Below, piece by piece: positions 1-11,694 of a stretch of 64,000 nucleotides of DNA. The stretch is from Denitratisoma oestradiolicum. Lineage in GTDB: Bacteria; Pseudomonadota; Gammaproteobacteria; Burkholderiales; Rhodocyclaceae. Made by a program: the position numbers and the translations under genes. Location of the stretch: positions 2,932,501 to 2,996,500 of the forward strand of contig NZ_LR778301.1 of NCBI RefSeq assembly GCF_902813185.1, read 5' to 3'. The notes below the pieces were generated by a model, which worked only from the letters and a program-made list of their open reading frames with translations, had not been told where the DNA came from and did no database searches. Every line of letters starts with the position of its first letter. Position 1 is the stretch's first letter.

Positions 1-32
1 ATCCGCCACCAGACTCCTAGCAGATCGGCCAT
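1..32 (-). CDS. possible 5' end of the next gene downstream of tyrA (cut by window edge)
   Basis: On the minus strand, 18 bases after the tyrA stop, an ATG at position 32 is preceded by a good ribosome binding site (GGCGGAG). Only ten codons remain before the window ends. In betaproteobacteria aroA usually follows tyrA, so this could be its start, but the ten residues alone do not identify it. Confidence 0.25.
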   Translation of the reverse strand, partial: MADLLGVWWR

Positions 33-49
33 TACTCCGCCGTGATTGT

Positions 50-937
50 TTATTCTTCTGAGGTAACTCCCTGCCCGCCAAACCAGGCATCCCGCGCCTT
101 GCGCGCGGTATCGAACAGAATTTCAAGGCCCGGGCCATCAGAACTTGCCAGCAATACTCGAATACGCAACAACTGCGTCAAATAAGCATCCAGCTCAGCC
201 AGCAGGGCCGGTCGATTGGCGAGACAAATATCCCGCCACATTTCCGGATGACTACTCGCGATTCGAGTGAAATCACGAAACCCGCTGGCCGCAAAGCTGA
301 AAAGTTGATCAGCATTCTCCCGATCTGCAATTTCATGTACCAGTGCGTAGGCCAGCAAATGGGGAAGATGACTGACTGCGGCGAAAGTACGGTCGTGTCT
401 TTCCGGCGTCAGATTACAAACTTGTGCACCACAAGCTTCCCAGGCGACACGTACCCTATCCACGCAGGCGGGAGAGTTTTCGGCCAGGGGGGTAAGTACG
501 ACTCGCCGCCCCTGAAAGAGCTCTGGCTGTGCCGCTGACGGACCACTTCTCTCGGCACCAGCGATGGGATGCCCGGGTACGAATTGGCCGATCCTAGCTC
601 CCAATGCAGCCCGGGCAGAGGCCACCACGTCGGTTTTTGTGCTGCCGCCATCGGTAATCAGGGTATGGTCCGACAAATAGGGAACCATGGACAGCAGAAC
701 AGCCTCCATTTGTCCCACGGGCATACCCAGAAAAACCATATCTGCGTCATTTAACGCATCGCTCCAGTCGGCGCCGATACGATCGATGATCCCCAGGTGT
801 AGCGCGTCCTCCAGAGTCTCGCTGCGACGTCCGAGGCCCACCACTTCACCAACCAGGCCGGCAGCCTTCAAGGCCAAGGCAAAGGAACCACCGATCAGGC
901 CAACGCCACAGATGACAACTTTTTCAAATCGGGCCAT
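50..937 (-). CDS. tyrA: prephenate dehydrogenase
   Basis: TyrA oxidises and decarboxylates prephenate to 4-hydroxyphenylpyruvate, the tyrosine branch of aromatic synthesis. The 295-residue protein begins with a Rossmann nucleotide site, GVGLIGG at residues 11-17, and carries TDGGSTK and the HPIAG segment typical of the family (about residues 95-130). It is a stand-alone enzyme with no fused chorismate mutase or aroA domain; the mutase lies on the nearby PheA. It is the last complete gene of the gyrA-serC-serA-pheA-hisC-tyrA run, six bases after hisC, so co-transcription is expected. The product may also accept arogenate, which the sequence alone does not settle. Confidence 0.95.
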   Translation of the reverse strand: MARFEKVVICGVGLIGGSFALALKAAGLVGEVVGLGRRSETLEDALHLGIIDRIGADWSDALNDADMVFLGMPVGQMEAVLLSMVPYLSDHTLITDGGSTKTDVVASARAALGARIGQFVPGHPIAGAERSGPSAAQPELFQGRRVVLTPLAENSPACVDRVRVAWEACGAQVCNLTPERHDRTFAAVSHLPHLLAYALVHEIADRENADQLFSFAASGFRDFTRIASSHPEMWRDICLANRPALLAELDAYLTQLLRIRVLLASSDGPGLEILFDTARKARDAWFGGQGVTSEE

Positions 938-943
938 GGCGTC

Positions 944-2032
944 CTACAGTACCTTTTCTAGGGCTTCCAGAAAGCGGGCATTCTCCCGTTCCAGGCCGAT
1001 AGTCACCCGCAGGTGTTCGGGCATGCCGTAGCCGGCGATGGGACGCACAATAATACCCTGTTGTAACAGGCGTTTATTGATACCGGCGGCATCGCCCGCA
1101 CGGAAAGTAACAAAGTTGCCATGAGACGGAATATGCTCCAGTCCGAGTCGCTTCAAACCGGCCACGATCTGCTCCAGCCCAACCCGATTCAACTCATAGC
1201 TCTCGGCTAGAAATAGATGGTCATCCAGGGCAGCATGGGCCGCAGCCAAGGCGAGGTTGTTCACATTGAACGGCTGACGTACCCGATTGAGCAGGTCAGC
1301 AACCTCCGGCGAAGCTGCGGCAAAGCCCACACGCAGACCAGCCAGGCCATAAATTTTGGAGAAGGTGCGGGTCACCACCAGATTGGGGAATTCCTTCAGC
1401 CAGGCCACAGCATCCACCCGCTGGGTGGGTGGCAAGTATTCATTGTAGGCCTCGTCCAGCACCACGACCACATCCCCAGGTACCCGCCCGAGAAAAGCGC
1501 GCAGTTCCGGATAGGGCAGGAAGGTGCCGGTGGGATTGTTGGGATTGGCGATCCAGACCACCCGGGTGTCAGGACGAATGGCTGCCGCCATGGCATCCAG
1601 ATCGTGTCCGAACTGCCGAGCCGGCACCTCGATGCATTCGGCGCCAACGGTCTGGGTGGCCAGGGGATACACCGCGAAGGCATGACGTGAGAACACGGCG
1701 GAACGGCCCGGGGCCAGAAAGGCCCGGGCCGTCAGGTCCAGCACGTCGTTGGAACCATTGCCCAACACGATCTGGTCGTACCCCAGCCCCAGTCGCTCGG
1801 CCAAGGCGGCGATAAGCTCGAACTGGTCGGGATAACGCTCGATACCACCGATGGCCTGGGCCACCGCAGCCCGGGCCCGGGGGCTCATGCCCAGGGGATT
1901 CTCGTTGGAAGCCAGTTTGACGATACGTTCCACCGGCAGCCCCATTTCCCGAGCCAGCTCGGTGATCGGCTTGCCCGGCTGATAAGGAGAAATGGCACGA
2001 ATATAGGAGGGTGCCTGGGTGGAAATACTCAT
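944..2032 (-). CDS. hisC: histidinol-phosphate aminotransferase
   Basis: This 362-residue fold-type I PLP aminotransferase carries the HisC landmarks: NPNNPTGT (163-170), DEAY (193-196), the PLP lysine K226 in TFSKIYGLAGLR, and ASNENPLG near residue 41. It converts imidazole-acetol phosphate to histidinol phosphate. Because it sits between pheA and tyrA it is also likely to act as an aromatic aminotransferase, as proposed for HisC2-type enzymes in this operon; a second hisC in a his operon elsewhere is likely but not visible here. The start ATG at 2032 lies nine bases after the pheA stop. Confidence 0.93.
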   Translation of the reverse strand: MSISTQAPSYIRAISPYQPGKPITELAREMGLPVERIVKLASNENPLGMSPRARAAVAQAIGGIERYPDQFELIAALAERLGLGYDQIVLGNGSNDVLDLTARAFLAPGRSAVFSRHAFAVYPLATQTVGAECIEVPARQFGHDLDAMAAAIRPDTRVVWIANPNNPTGTFLPYPELRAFLGRVPGDVVVVLDEAYNEYLPPTQRVDAVAWLKEFPNLVVTRTFSKIYGLAGLRVGFAAASPEVADLLNRVRQPFNVNNLALAAAHAALDDHLFLAESYELNRVGLEQIVAGLKRLGLEHIPSHGNFVTFRAGDAAGINKRLLQQGIIVRPIAGYGMPEHLRVTIGLERENARFLEALEKVL

Positions 2033-2041
2033 GATCTTGCC

Positions 2042-3124
2042 TCAAAAAGCGGCGCGCGGATAAGAACCCAATTCCTTGACGAAGCCGGCACAGGCCTTCA
2101 GCTCCGTCAGAGCTACGGCCAGGGAAGCATCGAGGCGATGCCCCTCCAAGTCCACATAGAACACATATTCCCAGGGGCTACCGCCCAGACCCCGAGCCGG
2201 TCTGGACTCAAATCTGCTCATGGAGACACCATGCCTGGCGAAGGTACCCAGCAACTCATAAACAGCGCCGGGGCGGTTCTGGGCCGAACATATAAGGGAA
2301 GTCCGGTCCTTGCCCGAAGGACCGGCATCATGATGAGCGATCACGACGAAGCGGGTGGTGTTGTTGGGATCGTCCTCGATGTTGGCCGCCAGGATGGGCA
2401 ATTCATACAGACTGGCAGCAGCCTCGCCGGCGATGGCCGCACCCTCCATATCTTCGGCCGCCAGTCTGGCGGCCTCCGCATTACTGGCCACGGCCACCGT
2501 CGGCACCAACGGCATATTGCGACTGAGCCATTCGTGGCATTGGCCCAGGGACTGGGCGTGGGAATAGACATTCTTCACTGCGGCAGCGGATGCCGCCCGA
2601 GACATCAGATTGTGGTGGATGGGCAACGACACTTCTCCACAGATTTTCAGGGACGACGACAGCAACAGGTCGAGGCTGCGTCCCACGGCACCCTCGGTGG
2701 AATTTTCCACCGGCACCACGCCGTAATCGGCATTACCCGCCTCCACGGTACGGAACACGTCGCCGATGGCGACACATGGAGTGAAGCTGGGCGCGGTGCC
2801 AAAATGTTTCTTGGCCGCACTTTCCGAGTAGGTGCCGGCCGGCCCCAGGTAGGCGATGACGAGAGGTTGCTCCAGGGCCAGGCAGGCCGACATGATTTCG
2901 CGGAACAGGTGCTGGACGGCCGCCGCCGGCAAGGGTCCGGTATTGCGCTCGGCAATACCGCGCAGCACCTGGGCCTCCCGCTCCGGGCGGTAGATATTGC
3001 CATGCTTGATTTCGCCGATGCGATGGGCCAGTTGCGCCCGCTCGCTGATGAGCCTGAGCAGCTCGTCATCAATGTGGTCGATGCCTTCCCGCAGCCGCAC
3101 CAGCTCCTTCTGCTCGCCCGCCAC
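2042..3124 (-). CDS. pheA: bifunctional chorismate mutase / prephenate dehydratase (P-protein)
   Basis: The N-terminal about 90 residues are an AroQ-type chorismate mutase (LREGIDHIDDELLRLISER). A prephenate dehydratase domain follows (IAYLGPAGTYSE) and then a C-terminal ACT domain with the phenylalanine-binding ESRP motif. The enzyme makes phenylpyruvate from chorismate and should be feedback-inhibited by phenylalanine. I place the start at the GTG at 3124, because GGAGG lies nine bases upstream and this gives the usual length of about 360 residues. The frame stays open to an ATG at 3190, but that would overlap serA by 60 bases and add an unrelated sequence. Confidence 0.92.
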   Translation of the reverse strand: MAGEQKELVRLREGIDHIDDELLRLISERAQLAHRIGEIKHGNIYRPEREAQVLRGIAERNTGPLPAAAVQHLFREIMSACLALEQPLVIAYLGPAGTYSESAAKKHFGTAPSFTPCVAIGDVFRTVEAGNADYGVVPVENSTEGAVGRSLDLLLSSSLKICGEVSLPIHHNLMSRAASAAAVKNVYSHAQSLGQCHEWLSRNMPLVPTVAVASNAEAARLAAEDMEGAAIAGEAAASLYELPILAANIEDDPNNTTRFVVIAHHDAGPSGKDRTSLICSAQNRPGAVYELLGTFARHGVSMSRFESRPARGLGGSPWEYVFYVDLEGHRLDASLAVALTELKACAGFVKELGSYPRAAF

Positions 3125-3128
3125 GACT

Positions 3129-4310
3129 TCACGCCTCCAGGGGCAGGTAGCGTACCGCCAGTACGCCCTCGATCCGGGCGATGCCATCAATGACCTGTGG
3201 AGTCACCTTGCTATCCACATCCACCAGGGTGTAGGCCATCTCGCCCCGGGACTTGTTCACCATGTTGTGGATGTTGAGCCCAGCCTGGGCCAGAGCTGTG
3301 GAAATCTGCCCAACCATGTTGGGCACATTGGCATTGGCAATGGCCAGACGATAGGTCGATTCTCGAGGCATGGAAACATTGGGAAAGTTCACCGCATTCT
3401 GGATGTTGCCGTGTTCCAGATAATCAACCAACTGATCGGCCACCATGACGGCGCAGTTCTCCTCAGCTTCCTGGGTGGAGGCCCCCAGGTGCGGCAGAGC
3501 GATGATGCCGGGACGGCCATTAATTGCCGCGCTGGGGAAATCGCAGACATAGCGGCCCAACTTTTTCTCAGCCAGAGCCGCCAGAACCGCCGCCTCATTG
3601 ACAACGCCTTCCCGGGAGAAGTTAAGCAGCACAGCGCCATGTTTCATGGTGCCGATGTTGTCAGCGTTGATCAGATTGCGGGTGGCGTCCACCAGGGGCA
3701 CATGAAGGCTGATGAACTGGGCGTGCTTCAGAACTTCAGCCACGCTGTGGGCCTTCCTCACCTGTGAAGGCAGACTCCAGGCCGCATCCACGGTGATCTC
3801 TGGATCGTAGCCGTAGACGTTCATGCCCAGCTTGATGGCTGCGTCGGCCACCAGACAGCCGATCTTACCCAGACCGATGATGCCCAGAGTCTGTCCCGCC
3901 AGTTCGTAGCCGGCGAAGGACTTTTTGCCATCCTCCACCTTCCTGTCCATTTCGGGGTCGGCAGTGTCCAGCTTGGCAACGAAATCCAGGGCACCAGCAA
4001 TATTCCGGGCTGCCAGCAGCATGCCAACCAGCACCAGCTCCTTCACTGCGTTGGCATTGGCACCGGGTGCGTTGAACACCGGCACTCCCCGCTGGCTCAT
4101 GGCCTTGACCGGGATGTTGTTGGTGCCAGCGCCGGCCCGACCGATGGCCCGCACGCTGGCGGGGATGTCCATTCCATGCATGTCGGCGGAGCGCACCAGA
4201 ACAGCGTCCGGTGCCTTGATGTCCTTGCCGGTGGTGTAGCGCTCGGGCAGGCGCTTCAAGCCGGTAGCGGAAATCTGGTTCAGGATCAGAATTTGAAATT
4301 GGTTGGCCAT
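3129..4310 (-). CDS. serA: D-3-phosphoglycerate dehydrogenase (short, ACT-containing form)
   Basis: This 393-residue D-2-hydroxyacid dehydrogenase has the NAD motif GLGKIG at residues 146-151, the family signature through the LHVPL region, and the catalytic His-Glu pair around LPHLGASTQEAEEN. About the last 75 residues form an ACT domain (NVPNMVGQISTALAQAGLNI). It starts the phosphorylated serine pathway by oxidising 3-phosphoglycerate to 3-phosphohydroxypyruvate. The next enzyme, SerC, is encoded four bases upstream in the same operon, which supports the assignment over other 2-hydroxyacid dehydrogenases. Confidence 0.92.
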   Translation of the reverse strand: MANQFQILILNQISATGLKRLPERYTTGKDIKAPDAVLVRSADMHGMDIPASVRAIGRAGAGTNNIPVKAMSQRGVPVFNAPGANANAVKELVLVGMLLAARNIAGALDFVAKLDTADPEMDRKVEDGKKSFAGYELAGQTLGIIGLGKIGCLVADAAIKLGMNVYGYDPEITVDAAWSLPSQVRKAHSVAEVLKHAQFISLHVPLVDATRNLINADNIGTMKHGAVLLNFSREGVVNEAAVLAALAEKKLGRYVCDFPSAAINGRPGIIALPHLGASTQEAEENCAVMVADQLVDYLEHGNIQNAVNFPNVSMPRESTYRLAIANANVPNMVGQISTALAQAGLNIHNMVNKSRGEMAYTLVDVDSKVTPQVIDGIARIEGVLAVRYLPLEA

Positions 4311-4314
4311 GAGA

Positions 4315-5397
4315 TCACCCGTTCTTGGCTTCGAATTCTTTCATGTAGGCCACCAGGGCCTGAACACCCTCGACCGGCATGGCGTTATAGATGGAGGCTC
4401 GCATGCCACCCACCGAGCGGTGGCCCTTCAACTGGATCATGTTGCGCTCCTTCGCCCCCTTGAGAAAAGCCTCATCGAAGGACTCATCCTTGAGGGTAAA
4501 GGGGATGTTCATGCGGGAACGATCCTCCCTCTTCACCGGGTTCTTGAAAAACTGGCTGTTGTCGAGGAAATCGTAGAGCAGATTGGCCTTCTCGATATTT
4601 TTCTTCTCGATGGCCACCAGCCCTCCCTGCTTCTTCAGCAACTGGAACACCAGCCCGGCGATGTAGATGGAATAGGTGGGAGGCGTGTTGTACATCGAGT
4701 CGTTGTCGGCGTGGGTCTTGTAGTCCAGCATGGTGATGGGCTTGGGCTGGGCCTGACCGATCAGGTCATCGCGCACGATGACGATGGTGAGGCCGGCCGG
4801 GCCGATGTTCTTCTGGGCGCCAGCATAGATCAGGCCGTATTTGGAGACATCGACGGACTTGGAGAGAATGTTGGAGGACATGTCGCAGACCAGAGGCACG
4901 TCGCCGGTCTCGGGCACCCAATGGAACTCGACGCCGCCGATGGTCTCGTTGGCGGTGTAATGCACGTAGGCGGCATTCGGGTCGAGCTTCCAGCCGGACT
5001 GCGCCGGGGCGTAGCTGAAGTTGGCATCCTCGGCGGAGGCCACCACATTCACCTGACCGAAGGGCTTGGCTTCCTTGATCGCCTTCTTGGCCCATTCGCC
5101 GGTATTCACGTAGTCGGCGCCGGACTTGCCCCGCATCAGGTTCATGGGAATCATCGAGAACTGAAGAGTGGCGCCCCCTTGCAGGAACAGTACTTTGTAG
5201 TTAGCGGGAATACCCATCAGTTCACGCAGATCCGCTTCGGCCTGGGCGTGAATCGCCATGTATTCCTTGCCGCGATGGCTCATTTCCATCACGGACTGAC
5301 CGGAACCGTTCCAGTCCAGCATTTCCGCGGCGGCCTGCTGCAGCACGGCCTCGGGCAGAGTGGCGGGACCGGCGCTGAAATTGAATACGCGTGCCAT
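4315..5397 (-). CDS. serC: phosphoserine aminotransferase
   Basis: SerC transaminates 3-phosphohydroxypyruvate to phosphoserine and also serves pyridoxine synthesis (pdxA is present further on in the window). The 360-residue protein starts MARVFNFSAGPATLPE, the diagnostic family N-terminus, and contains the PLP lysine in YAGAQKNIGPAG. The ATG at 5397 is preferred. It follows GAGGAG at the gyrA 3' end, and a GTG at 5409 would add only four residues and overlap the gyrA stop. Confidence 0.95.
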   Translation of the reverse strand: MARVFNFSAGPATLPEAVLQQAAAEMLDWNGSGQSVMEMSHRGKEYMAIHAQAEADLRELMGIPANYKVLFLQGGATLQFSMIPMNLMRGKSGADYVNTGEWAKKAIKEAKPFGQVNVVASAEDANFSYAPAQSGWKLDPNAAYVHYTANETIGGVEFHWVPETGDVPLVCDMSSNILSKSVDVSKYGLIYAGAQKNIGPAGLTIVIVRDDLIGQAQPKPITMLDYKTHADNDSMYNTPPTYSIYIAGLVFQLLKKQGGLVAIEKKNIEKANLLYDFLDNSQFFKNPVKREDRSRMNIPFTLKDESFDEAFLKGAKERNMIQLKGHRSVGGMRASIYNAMPVEGVQALVAYMKEFEAKNG

Positions 5398-5405
5398 GGT
5401 GGATA

Positions 5406-7991
<2,586 letters not shown>

Positions 7992-8108
7992 TATTTTCTG
8001 TGCGGCGCCGAGGGCGCGTTATCAGCCTTGCGGGAAGTCGGCGATTCTAGCATGGGGGCCATAGGCCTACAGCCTCCGCCAGGGAGCGTGACACTGGCCA
8101 ATCTATTG

Positions 8109-8137
8109 TTGTATCTCACTGAATACTCTGGTTAAAT
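8109..8137 (+). promoter_or_regulatory. putative sigma-70 promoter of mtaD
   Basis: TTGTAT (8109-8114) and TTAAAT (8132-8137) are separated by 17 bases. Transcription would be expected about seven bases later, which is essentially at the mtaD ATG (8144). No Shine-Dalgarno sequence precedes that ATG, so the mRNA may be leaderless. The match is to consensus only. Confidence 0.45.
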
Positions 8138-8143
8138 TCAACA

Positions 8144-9535
8144 ATGACAAGCCCCATGCCGCCGCTTCCCGCTGGCCAGCCCATCGACCTGCTGATCGAT
8201 GCCCGCTGGATCATCCCCGTGGAGCCTTTCCGTACACTGCTCGAAAATCATGCAGTCGCCATCCACAATGGACGAATCCTGGGTCTGCTGCCATCGGACC
8301 AAGCGCATGTCACCTACCAGGCCCGACGGCGGGTAAGCCTGAACGAGCACGTGCTCATTCCCGGTTTGATCAACCTGCATAGCCATGCCGCCATGAGCCT
8401 GCTACGGGGCTATGCGGATGATCAACCCCTGATGCGCTGGCTCCAGGAGCACATCTGGCCTGCGGAAGGACGCCTTGTATGTGCCGACTTTGTCCGTGAC
8501 GGCACCCTGCTGGCCGGCGCCGAAATGCTGCGGGGGGGCATCACTTGCTTCAACGACATGTACTTTTTTCCCGAGGCAGCCGCCCAGTCCATCCAACGTC
8601 TGGGCATGCGGGCTGTCCTGGGCCTGATTACTCTCGAATTTCCCAGTGCCTATGCCAGCGATGCCTCGGACTACCTATCCAAGGGGCTGGCAACCCGGGA
8701 CCGTCTGGCCAATACCGATCGTATCGGCTTCACTCTGGCGCCCCATGCACCCTATTCCGTCGAGGACAAAACCTTTGAACGCATCGTCACCCTGGCAGCC
8801 CAACTGGATCTGTCGGTCCACATTCATATCCATGAGACTGCCCAGGAAATCGAGGAAAGCATGCGCCTCCATGGTATGCGCCCCTTGGAGCGGCTGCATC
8901 GCCTGGGCCTGCTGGGCCCCCATCTGATCGGGGTTCATGCCGTGCACCTGAATGGGCGCGACCTCGCACTCCTGGCCGACCACGGCTGCAGCATCGTCCA
9001 TTGCCCGACCTCCAACATGAAACTGGCCAGTGGCATCGCCCCCATCACCGCGGCCATGGAGCAAGGAATTCGGGTGGGCCTGGGCACTGACGGCTCGGCC
9101 AGTAACAATCGCTGTGACCTGTTCTGGGAAATGCGCCATGGCGCCCTGCTGGGCAAGGTCGCCACAGACAATGCGGCAGCCTTCGACGCCCACACCATGC
9201 TGCGCATGGCCACCCTGGAGGGCGCTACAGCCCTGGGACTGGAAAATGACATTGGTTCCCTTCGACCGGGCAAGTGTGCCGACCTCTGCGCCGTGCGGCT
9301 CGATGATTGGATACTCCAACCCTGCTTCGATCCTGCCTCCCACCTGCTTTATGCGGCAGGAAGGGAACAAGTCAGTCATGTCTGGGTTCAAGGTGATGAA
9401 AAAGTCACAGATGGGCAATTGAATGACACCGATATCAACGAATTGCTCGACATTTCGGCTTTGTGGCAAAATAATGCGCTAATGCAGCGTGGCAACGGGG
9501 GCTCCGGCATCCCACCCCAAAGCAACCTGCCTTGA
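8144..9535 (+). CDS. mtaD: 5-methylthioadenosine / S-adenosylhomocysteine deaminase (amidohydrolase)
   Basis: The 463-residue protein is a metal-dependent amidohydrolase. It has NLHSHAAMSLLRG (the HxH metal site), HAPYSV, HIHETAQE, and the late aspartate in GLGTDGSASNN. WPAEGRLV and the LRG(Y/F) motif match the MtaD/SsnA branch, which deaminates methylthioadenosine and SAH to their inosyl forms. It lies upstream of ompA-like, ubiG and gph, an arrangement common in betaproteobacteria; SAH made by the SAM-dependent UbiG is a plausible substrate. Other N-aminohydrolases of the family (for example guanine deaminase) are possible but fit less well. Confidence 0.85.
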   Translation: MTSPMPPLPAGQPIDLLIDARWIIPVEPFRTLLENHAVAIHNGRILGLLPSDQAHVTYQARRRVSLNEHVLIPGLINLHSHAAMSLLRGYADDQPLMRWLQEHIWPAEGRLVCADFVRDGTLLAGAEMLRGGITCFNDMYFFPEAAAQSIQRLGMRAVLGLITLEFPSAYASDASDYLSKGLATRDRLANTDRIGFTLAPHAPYSVEDKTFERIVTLAAQLDLSVHIHIHETAQEIEESMRLHGMRPLERLHRLGLLGPHLIGVHAVHLNGRDLALLADHGCSIVHCPTSNMKLASGIAPITAAMEQGIRVGLGTDGSASNNRCDLFWEMRHGALLGKVATDNAAAFDAHTMLRMATLEGATALGLENDIGSLRPGKCADLCAVRLDDWILQPCFDPASHLLYAAGREQVSHVWVQGDEKVTDGQLNDTDINELLDISALWQNNALMQRGNGGSGIPPQSNLP

Positions 9536-9588
9536 CCTTAAACCAATCTCAACAATCAGTTTGTAAATACTAATAAAGGGGTACCCAA

Positions 9589-10239
9589 ATGAAGAATGCC
9601 CAGATATCCGTACTGCTTGCCGCCCTGCTCGGTTTGAGTGCCTCCGCCTTTGCCCAGACACCCGGCGTAGACCTCAAGGGTACCGTCGGTTATGTGATCG
9701 ACCAACGCGGCAATGTAGCCAAGAGTGGCACCGGCCTGTGCTGGCGCACCGGCTACTGGACGCCGGCCATGGCGATCGAGGAATGCGACCCCGATCTGGT
9801 GAAGAAGCCGGAGCCTGTCAAGACACGCGCTATTGAGGCCGCACCACCCAAGCCCGCCGCCGAGAAGATCACTCTTTCCGCTGACACCCTGTTCGATTTC
9901 GACAAGGCTGAACTGCGTCCCGCCGGCAAGGAGGCTCTGGACGGCCTGGCCACTCAAATCAAGGACATCAAACTGGAAGTGATCATCGCCGTCGGCCACG
10001 CCGACCGCATCGGCAAGGATGCCTACAATCAGAAGCTGTCCGAGCGCCGTGCGGCTTCCGTGAAGGCCTATCTGGTGAGCAAGGGCATCGAGGAAAATCG
10101 CATCTACGCCGAAGGCAAAGGTGAGACCCAGCCCGTGACCGGAGACAAGTGTGGCAAGAGCGTCGTCAAGAGCAAAAAGCTGATCGCGTGCCTGCAGCCT
10201 GATCGCCGCGTCGCCATCGAAGTCATCGGCACCAAGTAA
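9589..10239 (+). CDS. OmpA-family outer-membrane protein
   Basis: A clear signal peptide (MKNAQISVLLAALLGLSASA, cleavage near AFA-QT) precedes about 70 residues with a conserved CWRTGYW segment. The C-terminal OmpA domain starts around TLFDFDKAELRP and includes the peptidoglycan-binding pattern (GHADRIGKDAYNQKLSERRA). With 216 residues it lacks an eight-stranded N-terminal barrel, so it is a short OmpA-like periplasmic or outer-membrane anchor rather than classical OmpA. AAGGGG sits eight bases before the ATG. A strong terminator follows the gene, so much of its transcript probably ends before ubiG. Confidence 0.9.
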   Translation: MKNAQISVLLAALLGLSASAFAQTPGVDLKGTVGYVIDQRGNVAKSGTGLCWRTGYWTPAMAIEECDPDLVKKPEPVKTRAIEAAPPKPAAEKITLSADTLFDFDKAELRPAGKEALDGLATQIKDIKLEVIIAVGHADRIGKDAYNQKLSERRAASVKAYLVSKGIEENRIYAEGKGETQPVTGDKCGKSVVKSKKLIACLQPDRRVAIEVIGTK

Positions 10240-10260
10240 TATTTCTTGCCGATCGAGGAA

Positions 10261-10287
10261 AGCCCTGCCTGGCAGGGCTTTTTTTTT
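10261..10287 (+). terminator. rho-independent terminator after the OmpA-like gene
   Basis: The stem AGCCCTGC/GCAGGGCT is followed by nine consecutive T residues (10279-10287). It lies 21 bases after the ompA-like stop and 15 bases before the ubiG start, so it separates a probably abundant outer-membrane mRNA from ubiG-gph. Confidence 0.9.
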
Positions 10288-10302
10288 CACGGAACCATCG
10301 CC

Positions 10303-11007
10303 ATGAACAAAGTCAACGTCGACCCCCAAGAACTTGCCAAGTTCGGAGAACTCGCCCATCGCTGGTGGGACCCCAACTCCGAATTCAAACCCCTGCACGA
10401 CATCAACCCCCTACGCCTGGACTGGATTGACAAGGCCGTTGGCCTGTCCGGAAAAAAAGTACTGGATGTCGGTTGTGGCGGCGGCCTGCTATCCGAAGGC
10501 ATGGCTGCCCGAGGCGCCCAAGTGACGGGTATTGACCTTTCCGACAAAGCCCTGGGTGTGGCCCGCCTTCATCTCCTGGAGAGCCAACTTCAGGTGAATT
10601 ACCGGGAGGTGGCCGTTGAGGCCCTGGCCATGGAACAGCCCTGTGGCTACGATGTCGTGACCTGCCTGGAAATGCTGGAACACGTCCCCGATCCCGCCAG
10701 TGTCGTCCAGGCTTGCGCCAAACTGGTGAAACCCGGCGGCCAGGTGTTTTTTTCCACCATCAATCGCAACCCCAAAGCCTATGTATTTGCCATCATCGGT
10801 GCTGAATACCTGCTGAAGCTATTACCACGGGGAACCCACGACTACGCTCGGTTCCTGCGCCCTGCGGAGCTGTCCGGCTGCTGCCGGAATGCCGGGCTCG
10901 AGGTCGCTGAAATCATCGGCATGAGCTACAACCCCCTGACCAAAACCTATACCTTGGGACGGGATACCAGCGTCAATTACCTATTGCGCACAGCGCGCAA
11001 TGATTGA
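10303..11007 (+). CDS. ubiG: ubiquinone biosynthesis O-methyltransferase
   Basis: UbiG performs both O-methylations of ubiquinone synthesis. The 234-residue protein has the family N-terminus ([20 protein letters not shown]), the SAM motif [16 protein letters not shown] and the EMLEHVPDP motif. The ATG at 10303 begins [14 protein letters not shown], the expected start. The frame remains open upstream through the terminator, which is not coding. It overlaps gph by eight bases, implying translational coupling, and it pairs functionally with ubiH later in the window. Confidence 0.95.
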   Translation: MNKVNVDPQELAKFGELAHRWWDPNSEFKPLHDINPLRLDWIDKAVGLSGKKVLDVGCGGGLLSEGMAARGAQVTGIDLSDKALGVARLHLLESQLQVNYREVAVEALAMEQPCGYDVVTCLEMLEHVPDPASVVQACAKLVKPGGQVFFSTINRNPKAYVFAIIGAEYLLKLLPRGTHDYARFLRPAELSGCCRNAGLEVAEIIGMSYNPLTKTYTLGRDTSVNYLLRTARND

Positions 11008-11668
11008 GGCGGTCCTCTTCGACCTGGACGGCACCCTGGTGGATACCGCGCCGGACCTCATCGGCGCCCTCAACCGCTTGCTTCAGGAGGAAGGTCGGGC
11101 GCAGCGACTCCCCGGCCCCCTGCGCCGCCACGTTTCCGGCGGCACCCGGGCACTGATCGGCCAGGGCTTCGGACTAAATCCAGGCGATCCGGGCTACGAA
11201 CGTCTTGCCGAGCGCTTCCTGTCGCTCTATGAACAGCACCTCTGCCATGAAAGCTGCCTCTTCCCCGGCATTCCCGAACTTCTGGAATCCCTGGAAAAAG
11301 CCGATATCCGCTGGGGCATCGTGACCAACAAGACCCGGCGCTTTGCCGAGCCCCTGGTACGACAACTGGGTCTCGCCGAACGAGCCGCCTGCGTGGTTTC
11401 CGGCGACAGCACTCCCCGTCCCAAACCTCATCCGGACTCTCTATTACTGGCTAGCTCCCTGACCGCAGTTCCCCCACAGCAAAGCCTCTATCTGGGGGAC
11501 GATCTGCGGGATATCCAGGCCGGCCACGCCGCGGGCATGCATGCGGTGGTAGCGGCCTATGGTTACCTGGGCGATGGGACTCATTACTCGGAATGGCAGG
11601 GCGACGGAGTGATTCACCACCCGACAGAACTACCGAACCTGATGAAGACAATGGCAACCGGGAAATAA
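11000..11668 (+). CDS. gph: phosphoglycolate phosphatase (HAD family)
   Basis: The 222-residue HAD hydrolase has the nucleophile motif [10 protein letters not shown] at residues 7-16, the motif II threonine in IVTNKT, the motif III lysine in PKPHPD, and motif [12 protein letters not shown]. An alpha-helical C1 cap is present, as in Gph/MupP. The gene overlaps ubiG by eight bases, the usual betaproteobacterial ubiG-gph pair. Some ubiG-linked members are MurNAc-6-phosphate phosphatases (MupP), which would fit the cell-wall recycling genes amgK and murU encoded at 47.8-49.7 kb. I cannot choose between Gph and MupP from sequence alone. Confidence 0.82.
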   Translation: MIEAVLFDLDGTLVDTAPDLIGALNRLLQEEGRAQRLPGPLRRHVSGGTRALIGQGFGLNPGDPGYERLAERFLSLYEQHLCHESCLFPGIPELLESLEKADIRWGIVTNKTRRFAEPLVRQLGLAERAACVVSGDSTPRPKPHPDSLLLASSLTAVPPQQSLYLGDDLRDIQAGHAAGMHAVVAAYGYLGDGTHYSEWQGDGVIHHPTELPNLMKTMATGK

Positions 11669-11670
11669 CG

Positions 11671-11690
11671 ACGGGGACCGAAGTCCCCGC
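11671..11690. terminator. bidirectional hairpin between gph and ssrA
   Basis: GGGGAC and GTCCCC flank a four-base loop, read as TTCG on the minus strand (a UUCG tetraloop). It starts three bases after the gph stop and lies just beyond the coding piece of the permuted tmRNA on the other strand. A T-rich run (TTTTCTTT) follows at 11695-11702 on the plus strand. It probably terminates gph and also ends the tmRNA precursor. Confidence 0.6.
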
Positions 11691-11694
11691 CGGC

